Of a stretch of 8,457 nt of DNA, positions 1-5,844 are shown piece after piece (position 1 is the first letter of the stretch; each line of letters starts with the position of its first letter). The position numbers and the translations under genes are program-made. Source of the DNA: Alphaproteobacteria bacterium UBA3002. GTDB taxonomy: Bacteria > Pseudomonadota > Alphaproteobacteria > Rickettsiales > UBA3002. The notes under the pieces are model-generated. The model made no database searches. It was not told where the DNA came from and worked only from the letters and a program-made list of their open reading frames with translations. The stretch covers positions 1 to 8,457 of the forward strand of contig DDZS01000056.1 in assembly GCA_002346425.1 (NCBI GenBank), read 5' to 3'.

Positions 1-771
1 CAACACCGCTGCAAGCTGCTGCATCACCTCAAACGAAAGAGGAAGAATGGCGCACATCTCAGCATGTAATTGTTCTGGCGATACATGGGGTGACAGCCCA
101 AGCCCTTCGTAAAGTGCTGCGCGCCACAAAAGTTCGCCATCTGCGCGATCAAGCCAGCTACGCCAGACGGCCGCCTCATCCAGCAATCGGTCCATGACAC
201 TGCCGATGGTCTGATCACCGCTATGCCGCGCTAATGCGGCGATGGCCTCTCGCAGCTCCGCATCCTGACAGGCTTGCTGCAACAATTGCGCTTGCGCCTG
301 TTGCAATAACTGCCGATTGGCCCGATCATCCAGCACCGTGAAATCCGGCGTTAGGCCAGCCTCCACCGGGAAGCGTTGCAGTAAACTTTGGCAAAATCCG
401 TGAATCGTCTCGATCTGCAGCCCGTAGCGATCATCGTTTATTTTGGCGAGAAGCGTTGGGGCCAGCGCCATTTCTGCATCGTCCGGCGCACGGGCTAGCA
501 ATACCTCTAAACGCTCCGATAGTGCTTCATCCTGACAGTGCGACCACTGTTGAACATGCTCCCGAATACGCCGTTGCATTTCCATCGCCGCAGCCTTGGT
601 ATAGGTGATCGCGACGATCTCGGAAGGCGCACTGCCAGCCAGTAACAGGCGCAACATACGATCTACCAGCACTTTGGTTTTACCCGTACCGGCATGGGCG
701 GCCAGCCATACAGAATGCGCAGGGTCTGCCGCTTGCTGCTGGATGGCCGTATGTAAAGGAATCGCGCTCAT
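1..771 (-). CDS. addA: AddA, double-strand break repair helicase-nuclease, N-terminal part (runs off the left edge)
   Basis: The minus-strand frame from the ATG at 771-769 stays open for 257 codons to the window edge, so the gene is partial at its 3' end. Visible motifs belong to the UvrD/AddA superfamily 1 helicases: a Walker A loop HAGTGKT at residues 26-32, motif Ia TYTKAAAMEM at 56-65, and TIHGFCQSLLQRFP starting at 122, which is the usual AddA form. ASDP-like text before Walker A (AADPAHSVW, 14-22) also fits alphaproteobacterial AddA. In this family AddA works with AddB to unwind and resect double-strand breaks for RecA loading; the helicase core and C-terminal nuclease lie outside the window. 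There is no strong ribosome site before the ATG, only AGG nine bases upstream. AddB, normally just upstream of addA in alphaproteobacteria, is not here: the upstream neighbour is the divergent rcdA-like gene. Another UvrD-like helicase is possible but less likely. Confidence 0.85.
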   Translation of the reverse strand, partial: MSAIPLHTAIQQQAADPAHSVWLAAHAGTGKTKVLVDRMLRLLLAGSAPSEIVAITYTKAAAMEMQRRIREHVQQWSHCQDEALSERLEVLLARAPDDAEMALAPTLLAKINDDRYGLQIETIHGFCQSLLQRFPVEAGLTPDFTVLDDRANRQLLQQAQAQLLQQACQDAELREAIAALARHSGDQTIGSVMDRLLDEAAVWRSWLDRADGELLWRAALYEGLGLSPHVSPEQLHAEMCAILPLSFEVMQQLAAVL

Positions 772-891
772 TTACACTTGCCTATAAAATTTACATAAAA
801 TGTCACAAAAATTCTTAATATTCTTCACGAATCGTTAATTTATGTTTGGCATACTCACTGTAATAGCAAAGTACATAATAAGAAAGGCAAG
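772..891. promoter_or_regulatory. Divergent intergenic region between addA and the rcdA-like gene
   Basis: This 120-bp AT-rich stretch must hold the start signals of both divergent genes. It contains one GAATC site at 829-833, matching the GANTC target of the alphaproteobacterial cell-cycle methylase CcrM. For rcdA a CATAAT -10-like hexamer lies at 874-879, with no convincing -35. For addA a TATAGG -10-like hexamer reads on the minus strand at 786-781 with TTGTGA 16 bp upstream of it; that would put the transcript start only a few bases before the ATG. I found no full CtrA box (TTAA-N7-TTAA). All promoter assignments here are weak. Confidence 0.35.
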
Positions 892-1326
892 GTGAGTATG
901 TATCCGCAACCCGTAATTTTTGAGGCGATTCCCGACACAAATTTGGTGTTAATGCCCTCTCTGTTTCAGGAAACCATGGACCTGGTATGCGAGAGCCATG
1001 AATATTTTCAGCTGCATGCCGTGATGGATAATGATGGCATGCCGCATTATATTCAGTCGATGATGTCGGCGGAAATGTCGCGTGTGACCATGCGCTTAAC
1101 CGGCATTATGGCGTGGCTGATGGCTCGCAAATCCGTGCTGAATGGCGATTTAGATCCTAACCTTGCCGCGCGCGAGTATCGACTGGAAGGACGTGAATAT
1201 TGCTTAAGCGACAACCCGGGTGTCGAGCGCGTGTTGCCGGATTATATGTGCGATATGCTGGAACGGTCGCGGCGCTTATATTCCCGCGTAGAGCGTTTGG
1301 ACAGTCAAGTCTACGAAGCAGCGTAA
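892..1326 (+). CDS. rcdA: RcdA-like (DUF1465 family) protein, probable ClpXP adaptor for CtrA degradation
   Basis: This 144-residue protein matches the layout of the DUF1465/RcdA family: an N-terminal helix about 22-45, the family signature region SRVTMRLTGIMAWLMARK at 63-80 followed by an acidic-basic stretch, and a C-terminal amphipathic helix with SRRLYSRVERLDSQV at 126-140. In Caulobacter RcdA is a small helical-bundle protein that helps deliver substrates, among them the master cell-cycle regulator CtrA, to the ClpXP protease at the cell pole. It carries no signal peptide or membrane segment, so it should be cytoplasmic. The start is ambiguous: GTG at 892 follows AGAAAGG by four bases, while the ATG at 898 could use AAGGTGA at 889-895; the proteins differ by two residues. 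The gene is divergent from addA and ends 1 bp from the stop of the convergent downstream gene. Family membership is fairly secure; the CtrA role is inferred from Caulobacter. Confidence 0.72.
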   Translation: MSMYPQPVIFEAIPDTNLVLMPSLFQETMDLVCESHEYFQLHAVMDNDGMPHYIQSMMSAEMSRVTMRLTGIMAWLMARKSVLNGDLDPNLAAREYRLEGREYCLSDNPGVERVLPDYMCDMLERSRRLYSRVERLDSQVYEAA

Positions 1327-1327
1327 G

Positions 1328-2092
1328 CTACATCTGCATCCCACGCGGAGGCTGAAGATACATCTCTATCATCGCGTCGATGCGATTGAGAAAATCCGAA
1401 CGTTGGTCAGGCTGCAAGCCACGCAGCTCCTGACCAATTTGCGATGCATAGGCGTCTTCTAATGTCTGGCGCAATAGGTTCGTCACTTCATTTTTTTGCA
1501 GCATATGCATCGCCGCATTATCCCGCACCCCGGCTCGGTTAAAATTGCGCTTCAACTCGACAGACTCTGTCAGCACAATCTCAAACCATGCACCGGCGCG
1601 TGATAAATCGCCTTCCGCGACGGCCTGCACAGACTCTTTAACCGCATCAAGCATCTGCTCCATAATTTCCGCTACCGACTCATCGGTTAGCGCAAATACT
1701 TCTTGTAAGTCAGCATCTACACTTGATGCGTAGGACCGGTGAACTTTCGTCTCCTCGGTCGTGGCCTGCTGTATTTCCGGTGTATCCGGCTTATCGAGAT
1801 GCAGGTGCTCTCCCCGTTTTTTCCCCACACTTTCACGCAGAGCGCGGATGGTGGCAGCTTTCATAATTTCTGGCATATGCAAAGAAGCTAATGCCGTTGC
1901 GACATCCGCCTGTTTCTGTTGCGAGACGACTTCACGCTGCCAGCCGTCTTTTCCAAAACGGAGCTGCGTCTCATCATATTCTTTTTCAACCGTTCCCACG
2001 CCCCACACGTAGTTTTGTGGTTTATCCATTCCAGTCATGCGTTTTACATATAGAAGTAATGCAAATAACGCAAGCCTAAAAACCATAGTCAT
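1328..2092 (-). CDS. Unrecognised protein with a short hydrophobic N-terminus
   Basis: I do not recognise this 254-residue protein. From the ATG at 2092 it starts with a short hydrophobic run (about residues 4-15, FRLALFALLLYV) followed by Lys-Arg, which could be a minimal membrane anchor or an uncleaved signal. The rest is hydrophilic: a Tyr/Trp-containing stretch (NYVWGVG, 27-33), a charged Lys/His-rich middle (about 89-105) and a mainly helical, acidic C-terminal half (about 127-245) with heptad-like patterns. No cysteines are present. The start is uncertain: TTG at 2095 and ATGs at 2086, 2038 and 2029 are in frame and none has a strong ribosome site; the last two would remove the hydrophobic run. 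It is convergent with the rcdA-like gene (1-bp gap) and divergent from dps. Its frame is long and free of stops, with codon use like its neighbours, so I believe it is real. I infer no function. Confidence 0.65.
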   Translation of the reverse strand: MTMVFRLALFALLLYVKRMTGMDKPQNYVWGVGTVEKEYDETQLRFGKDGWQREVVSQQKQADVATALASLHMPEIMKAATIRALRESVGKKRGEHLHLDKPDTPEIQQATTEETKVHRSYASSVDADLQEVFALTDESVAEIMEQMLDAVKESVQAVAEGDLSRAGAWFEIVLTESVELKRNFNRAGVRDNAAMHMLQKNEVTNLLRQTLEDAYASQIGQELRGLQPDQRSDFLNRIDAMIEMYLQPPRGMQM

Positions 2093-2147
2093 CAACTTGC
2101 ATCCGTCAAATCCCTACTTATATGAAATGCAAAGGAGATTAATGCCC

Positions 2148-2621
2148 ATGTCGAATTATATTACTGCCCTTCAGGCTGTCTTGGCGGATTCATATACGCT
2201 GTATTTAAAAACCCAGAATTATCACTGGAATGTGGAAGGCCCGCATTTCAAATCGCTGCATGAAATGTTCGAAGAACAATATCGTGAGCTGTTTGATGCA
2301 AATGATGAGATTGCTGAGCGGATTCGTGCGCTCGGTGAAAAGGTAGACGGCACCTATAAAGGCTTTTCCGATAAAGCGTCGATCAAAGAAGGCGACATGA
2401 ACCTTGGGGAACACGCCATGGTGACCGACCTGTTTAAGAGCAATCGTCAGGTTGTTAAAACCATCAAAACCGCGATGGATGCAGCGGAAGAAGCTGATGA
2501 TCAGGCGACGGTTGATATGATGGTCGCGCGTACGCAAGCACACGAAAAAGCCGCGTGGATGTTACGTAGCATCTTGCCGGATGCAGAGCGCAAAAAGCTC
2601 GACGCAGCGGCCGATTACTAA
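2148..2621 (+). CDS. dps: Dps family ferritin-like DNA-protection protein
   Basis: This is a 157-residue four-helix-bundle protein of the Dps/miniferritin family. It oxidises Fe(II), usually with hydrogen peroxide, and stores iron in a twelve-subunit shell, protecting DNA from Fenton damage. The ferroxidase ligands of the family are all present with the usual spacing: His26 and His38 on one subunit and Asp53 and Glu57 on the other (equivalent to His51, His63, Asp78 and Glu82 of E. coli Dps). The signature NYHWNVEGPHF is at 24-34 and DEIAERIRALG at 53-63. The N-terminus is short and lacks the Lys-rich tail that E. coli Dps uses for DNA binding, so non-specific DNA binding is not guaranteed. 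A good AGGAG (2133-2137) lies ten bases before the ATG at 2148 and four before an alternative ATG at 2142; I prefer 2148 because homologues start similarly. A strong terminator follows at 2647-2676. Confidence 0.9.
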   Translation: MSNYITALQAVLADSYTLYLKTQNYHWNVEGPHFKSLHEMFEEQYRELFDANDEIAERIRALGEKVDGTYKGFSDKASIKEGDMNLGEHAMVTDLFKSNRQVVKTIKTAMDAAEEADDQATVDMMVARTQAHEKAAWMLRSILPDAERKKLDAAADY

Positions 2622-2646
2622 AATACGAATTCCCTTGCCTGCAATG

Positions 2647-2676
2647 AAAAAGCCGACCCTTCGGGGCCGGCTTTTT
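2647..2676. terminator. Bidirectional intrinsic terminator with a UUCG loop
   Basis: AAAAAGCCG (2647-2655) pairs perfectly with CGGCTTTTT (2668-2676). After one A/C mismatch, CCC (2657-2659) pairs with GGG (2664-2666), closing a TTCG tetraloop (2660-2663). The stem is flanked by A and T tracts, so it gives a U-tail on either strand. It lies 25 bp after the dps stop and 21 bp from the stop of the convergent outer-membrane protein gene, and so can end both transcripts. Confidence 0.9.
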
Positions 2677-2697
2677 CTATGCTAGGTAAAGGGGTAA

Positions 2698-3351
2698 CTA
2701 GAAATAGAGTCGCACGCCGGCTTCCACCAGATGCGCGTCATATTCGATTTCGGTCACACCGCCGACCGCAGGGTCGGTAAATTGCGGATCGGTCAATTTC
2801 AGGTAACGATAGCCGCCACCGATTTCCGCAGCGGGAAATGAGCTGGGTGTATAATATAAGCCCGCTTTACCCTGCCACGCGAAGACCGTATCTTCGTCTT
2901 GCTCGATATGCACGCGCCCGACACCAACACCACCGCCGATATATGGCCGCCATTGCGCGCTAAGCGGGATATCAATGAGCATATTTGCCATCACCGTCGC
3001 GACCTGCACGTCGCCATCGACGCCTGTGACAATGCCACCAACGGTTGCAGTATCAATTTCGTTATCGGCCACACCGCCTTCTAATTCAAAACGCGTATAA
3101 TCGAAAAAACTATTGGTGTAGCGCGGGCGATACCCTAACGCGCCGTTAATCGTATAACCCTGATCGAATTCCAGCGAGCCGCTATTGGCGGCGCCTGTAC
3201 TATCGGTTAGGGTTGCATCTTTTACGTAAGACACCCCGCCGCTCACCCCTAGATACCAGCTGGGAATGCGTTGCGGGCCGCGCGCATCTGCGGCGGTGCT
3301 GATCATGGCGGCGGACGCCAGACAGGCTGCGATACATAATGATCGGTTCAT
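2698..3351 (-). CDS. Small outer-membrane beta-barrel protein
   Basis: This 217-residue protein has a clear Sec signal peptide: MNRS, then a hydrophobic core (about 5-20) and a probable cleavage site after the Ala of ADA (about 23). The mature part alternates polar and hydrophobic residues as in beta-strands, has Gly/aromatic-rich strands such as WYLGVSGGVSYV (32-43) and YIGGGVGVGRV (137-147), and ends in VEAGVRLYF with the C-terminal Phe that the BAM machinery recognises. The size suggests an eight-stranded barrel of the OmpA-barrel/Omp25/OmpW-like group; I cannot assign it to one subfamily. It lacks an OmpA peptidoglycan-binding domain. The ATG at 3351 is preceded by AGGAG (3361-3357) with a five-base spacer, a good start. 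A weak promoter may be TTGCTA (3423-3418), 17 bp, TAGATT (3400-3395). It probably contributes to envelope integrity or surface exposure; the specific role is unknown. Confidence 0.8.
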   Translation of the reverse strand: MNRSLCIAACLASAAMISTAADARGPQRIPSWYLGVSGGVSYVKDATLTDSTGAANSGSLEFDQGYTINGALGYRPRYTNSFFDYTRFELEGGVADNEIDTATVGGIVTGVDGDVQVATVMANMLIDIPLSAQWRPYIGGGVGVGRVHIEQDEDTVFAWQGKAGLYYTPSSFPAAEIGGGYRYLKLTDPQFTDPAVGGVTEIEYDAHLVEAGVRLYF

Positions 3352-3494
3352 AGCTTCTCCTCATCATTATGCTTGCCAGTGATTTTTTCTTTTAAATCTA
3401 CGCGTATTCGAAGGGGATAGCAAAGCCGCAAATGCGCTTCTGCACATAGAAATGAGAATTAACTTAAATACGCGCCTTAAAAAGCACAGACCGC

Positions 3495-3929
3495 TTATAG
3501 GGTCGAATGCACCACAGCAGTGACTACGCCCCACACTTTAAACTCATCATATTCGCGCACATTGATGGGCGAGAATTCAGGGTTTTCCGGCATCAGCCAT
3601 AGCTGCTCCCCATCGCGACGGATACGTTTTACGGTGAATTCATGATTCACTGAGGCGATGACGATATGAAAGTCTTTCGGCTGCACGCCGCGATCGACCA
3701 CGAGCAAATCCCCGGAATGGATGCCCGCATCGCGCATGGACTCACCCTCCACACGCACGAAAAATGTATCCTGCGGGTGGCGTACCAATAATTCATTTAA
3801 GTCGAGTAGGCAGTCCACCTCTCCATCCGCCGGCAAAGGCTGTCCGGCAGAGACATTCAATGTATATAAAGGCATGCTCGAAATGATCGGGGCAAGGTGA
3901 GCCGGTTCGGCAAATTCAACGATTTTCAT
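3495..3929 (-). CDS. umuD: UmuD-type S24 self-cleaving protein (orphan)
   Basis: From the ATG at 3929 this is a 144-residue S24/LexA-superfamily protein closest in length and layout to UmuD. The autocleavage site is Ala28-Gly29, the catalytic serine is Ser64 in GESM, and the catalytic lysine is Lys101 in FTVKRI; the spacings of 36 and 37 residues equal those of E. coli UmuD (24/25, 60, 97). UmuD, after RecA-stimulated self-cleavage, forms UmuD'2 that joins UmuC to make translesion polymerase V. There is no N-terminal DNA-binding domain, so it is not LexA. No umuC follows: the next gene is the outer-membrane protein 143 bp away. I found no alphaproteobacterial SOS box (GTTC-N7-GTTC) upstream. 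In-frame TTG 3965 and ATGs 3941 and 3938 lie upstream, all without a ribosome site; I chose 3929 because the family's N-terminal arm length fits and a promoter points there. Confidence 0.85.
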   Translation of the reverse strand: MKIVEFAEPAHLAPIISSMPLYTLNVSAGQPLPADGEVDCLLDLNELLVRHPQDTFFVRVEGESMRDAGIHSGDLLVVDRGVQPKDFHIVIASVNHEFTVKRIRRDGEQLWLMPENPEFSPINVREYDEFKVWGVVTAVVHSTL

Positions 3930-3936
3930 GGGACGC

Positions 3937-3965
3937 ATCATAGGTAAAAAACGACTTATGCACAA
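3937..3965 (-). promoter_or_regulatory. Candidate umuD promoter giving a leaderless or nearly leaderless mRNA
   Basis: On the minus strand TTGTGC (3965-3960) is followed by 17 bp and then TATGAT (3942-3937), a five-of-six match to the -10 consensus. The predicted transcript start, about seven bases downstream, falls at about 3930, directly before the ATG at 3929. This agrees with the absence of a Shine-Dalgarno sequence. The -35 is weak (three of six). Confidence 0.4.
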
Positions 3966-3981
3966 GCTGACATTTTACTTT

Positions 3982-4064
3982 CGTCATCCCCGGACTTGAT
4001 CCGGGGATCAACATCGGCATGCGCAAGCTAGAGAGAGATCCTCGGATCAAGCCCGAGGATGACG
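3982..4064. repeat. 83-bp inverted repeat made of two GTCATCC-type hairpins
   Basis: Two 28-bp arms, 3982-4009 and 4037-4064, are inverted copies of one another that differ at three positions. Each begins with CGTCATCC and carries CTTGATCC, and each folds by itself: CCCCGGA (3988-3994) with TCCGGGG (4000-4006), and CCTCGG (4040-4045) with CCGAGG (4053-4058). The arms can also pair with each other into one long cruciform around a 27-bp centre (4010-4036). Sequences of this GTCATCC...CTTGATCC...GGATC type are familiar to me as intergenic REP/BIME- or MITE-like repeats in alphaproteobacterial genomes. No open reading frame lies inside. It fills the gap between the mscS stop (4071) and the umuD promoter, and may also act as the mscS terminator. 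Confidence 0.8.
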
Positions 4065-4070
4065 CAAAAA

Positions 4071-4928
4071 TTAAGCGGCTTTTTTCTTCTCAATTGCGGC
4101 TGGAACATCAATCACATGCACATCGCGCTGTGGGAACGGAATAGAAATCCCCTCATCATCGAAGCGCAATTTCACGGCTTCGGTAAAATCCCAGAAAAAT
4201 GCCCAGTAGTCTGTTGTGTTTACCCATGGACGTACAATGAAATTCACGCTGCTATCACCCAGCTCAGACACCGCGACGACTGGGGCCGGATCTTGTAATA
4301 CCCGGCTATCTTCGTTCACCATTTCCAGTAATACCTTTTTTGCTTTCAGCAGATCATCGCCGTAGCCAATGCCAAACACCATATCGACGCGACGGGTCGA
4401 ATTAGCCGAATAATTGACGATGTTGTCGCTTGTTACGTTGCTATTCGGGATAATAATGACTTTATTGTCCGGCGTTTTCAGCGTGGTCTGGAAAATGGTG
4501 ATCGCCTCGACCGTCCCTGATGTGCCTGCGACCTCTACATAATTTCCGCGCGTGAAGGGCCGCAACACCATAATCATGACACCGGCTGCGAAATTCGATA
4601 GCGAGCCTTGCAGTGCCAGACCGACAGCCAAACCAGCTGCCGCTAAAATCGCCGCCAATGAAGACGTCTCGACCCCTAACTGACTTAACGCCGCAATGAT
4701 AACGAAGGCAAACGCCAAACCATAAGCTAGATTCGCCACAAAACCGATCAGCGTTTCATCCAGCTTGGCGCGGTGCATCGCGCGCTTAATTAAACCGACC
4801 AATCCTTTAACAACGAATTTCCCGATAATCAGGATCAGAACGGCAAACACAAAATTGGTTGCCCAATCCAAGCCTTCCGTTGTCAAAAAAGTTTCCATGG
4901 CTTCAAAGTCGATATTTAGCTTTTCCAT
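4071..4928 (-). CDS. mscS: Small-conductance mechanosensitive channel MscS
   Basis: The 285-residue product is the size of E. coli MscS (286) and follows it throughout. It should form an inner-membrane homoheptamer that opens under membrane tension and releases solutes during hypo-osmotic shock. Three membrane segments are visible at about 22-46, 61-84 and 90-122. The pore helix TM3 has the classic GLAVGLALQGSLSNFAAGV (99-117); Leu100 and Leu104 match the vapour-lock leucines 105 and 109, and Gln107-Gly108 the Q112-G113 hinge. The beta domain follows (RPFTRGNYVEV, about 123-133; IIIPNSNV) and then the cytoplasmic alpha/beta vestibule, ending in a Lys/Ala tail. The ATG at 4928 has GGAG (4938-4935) six bases upstream. 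It is a monocistronic minus-strand gene, divergent from the sapC-like gene, with a repeat element right after its stop. Confidence 0.95.
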   Translation of the reverse strand: MEKLNIDFEAMETFLTTEGLDWATNFVFAVLILIIGKFVVKGLVGLIKRAMHRAKLDETLIGFVANLAYGLAFAFVIIAALSQLGVETSSLAAILAAAGLAVGLALQGSLSNFAAGVMIMVLRPFTRGNYVEVAGTSGTVEAITIFQTTLKTPDNKVIIIPNSNVTSDNIVNYSANSTRRVDMVFGIGYGDDLLKAKKVLLEMVNEDSRVLQDPAPVVAVSELGDSSVNFIVRPWVNTTDYWAFFWDFTEAVKLRFDDEGISIPFPQRDVHVIDVPAAIEKKKAA

Positions 4929-4953
4929 TACAGTCTCCAGTCAATTCGCCCGA

Positions 4954-4982
4954 GCGCTAGCAGGGATTGGCAAAAGCGTCAA
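4954..4982 (-). promoter_or_regulatory. Candidate mscS promoter of the Caulobacter housekeeping sigma type
   Basis: On the minus strand TTGACGC (4982-4976) is followed by 14 bp and GCTAGCGC (4961-4954). This fits the Caulobacter sigma-73 consensus TTGACGS-N10-14-GCTANAWC, exact in the -35 and six of eight in the -10. The predicted start near 4947 leaves about a 19-base leader containing the GGAG ribosome site of mscS. Confidence 0.45.
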
Positions 4983-5081
4983 CCGGCTAGGCCCATCCGT
5001 AACAGCTTGCGAAAGCGTTGCACTCGCCTCCTTTTTCTGCAACAAACCATCCAATGTGAATTCACGATAAAGGAGCCGACC

Positions 5082-5843
5082 ATGGCCAAAACCAAAGCCG
5101 CAGCGCAAAGCGAAACGAATAGTCAAACCCCGGTAGGCGGATTACCGCAATTCTTCACCAAACCCGCAGTGATCGGCAAAGATTCTCATAAACATGCGGG
5201 ATTGCGCGCGAATACTGGTTTTGGCTTCGCACGCAACAGCATCACGATTCCCATCACGGCGATGGAAGTTGTCGAAGCCGCACGTGAATACCCATTGGTA
5301 TTTCTGGGCGACAAACCAAACACACTCGCCGCGGTTACCGGCTTGCGCGATACCAATGTGTTTATCAATGAAAATGGCCGCTGGGATACGTATTCCTATG
5401 TGCCGCTTGGCGTACGCAAATATCCGTTCACCCTAGCCGCCGTGAAAGAAGAAACCTTTGCGCTTTGCGTCGATGAAGCGGCAGAACATTATATGAGCGA
5501 ATCGCCCGACCTCCCTTTCTTTGAAGAAGAGGGGCTATCCCCCGTTAGCTCACAAGCGCTTGAGATGTGTAAAATCTACCGTGCGCAAATGGACGCGACG
5601 CGTCAATTCTGCGAAGACGTGTTCGCCAGCGGCATGTTAGAGGCCAAAACGGCGTCGATCAAAACGGCGGATAACAAAGACGTCACGTTAGATGGGTTTA
5701 TGGCGATTAACGAAAACACCTTCCGCCAGCTATCGCCGAAAATGCGCCAAGGGTTTGAGCAAAAGAATCAGATCGGATTAATTTACCTGATCATGGCGTC
5801 GCAGTGTAATTGGAAATATCTGGCGATGCGCACCGGCGCGTAA
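5082..5843 (+). CDS. SapC family protein
   Basis: This 253-residue protein resembles the SapC family (PF07277), named after a Campylobacter S-layer-associated gene but widespread in proteobacteria and without an agreed biochemical role. Family-typical stretches are KHAGLRANTGFGFARN (37-52), EAAREYPLVFLGD (65-77), the aromatic WDTYSYVPLGVRKYPF (101-116), QALEMCKIYRAQMDATRQF in the middle, an LDGFMAINE element (203-211), and IGLIYLIMASQCNW near the end (231-244). There is no signal peptide or membrane segment, so the product should be cytoplasmic. The ATG at 5082 follows a strong AAAGGAG (5069-5075) with a six-base spacer, so I prefer it over upstream in-frame starts. In other genomes SapC-like genes often sit beside tryptophan halogenases, cupins or TonB receptors; none is here. 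Its stop is 1 bp from that of the convergent DUF2474 gene, with no terminator between. Confidence 0.8.
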   Translation: MAKTKAAAQSETNSQTPVGGLPQFFTKPAVIGKDSHKHAGLRANTGFGFARNSITIPITAMEVVEAAREYPLVFLGDKPNTLAAVTGLRDTNVFINENGRWDTYSYVPLGVRKYPFTLAAVKEETFALCVDEAAEHYMSESPDLPFFEEEGLSPVSSQALEMCKIYRAQMDATRQFCEDVFASGMLEAKTASIKTADNKDVTLDGFMAINENTFRQLSPKMRQGFEQKNQIGLIYLIMASQCNWKYLAMRTGA

Positions 5844-5844
5844 C

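Noticed and set aside
605..787. Plus-strand 60-codon frame
   Set aside because: It lies antisense to the conserved Walker A and motif Ia region of addA and resembles no protein.
2037..2147. Longer Dps starting at 2037
   Set aside because: A strong AGGAG at 2133-2137 and the family's N-terminus place the start at 2142/2148; the extension has no Dps-like sequence.
2205..2543. Minus-strand 112-codon frame inside dps
   Set aside because: Antisense shadow of a highly conserved Dps gene, with no ribosome site or recognisable domain.
3430..3475. Possible Fur-like box near the outer-membrane protein promoter (AATGAGAATTAACTT)
   Set aside because: Too few matches to the 19-bp Fur palindrome and no iron-linked gene directly downstream.
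3930..4070. SOS operator upstream of umuD
   Set aside because: No GTTC-N7-GTTC or GAAC-N7-GAAC pair, not even a single GTTC or GAAC, is present.
4059..4298. Plus-strand 79-codon frame at the end of mscS
   Set aside because: Antisense to conserved MscS coding sequence and starting inside the repeat element.
5007..5081. Longer SapC-family protein starting at 5007
   Set aside because: AAAGGAG at 5069-5075 sits at ideal distance from the ATG at 5082, and the extra residues show no family resemblance.
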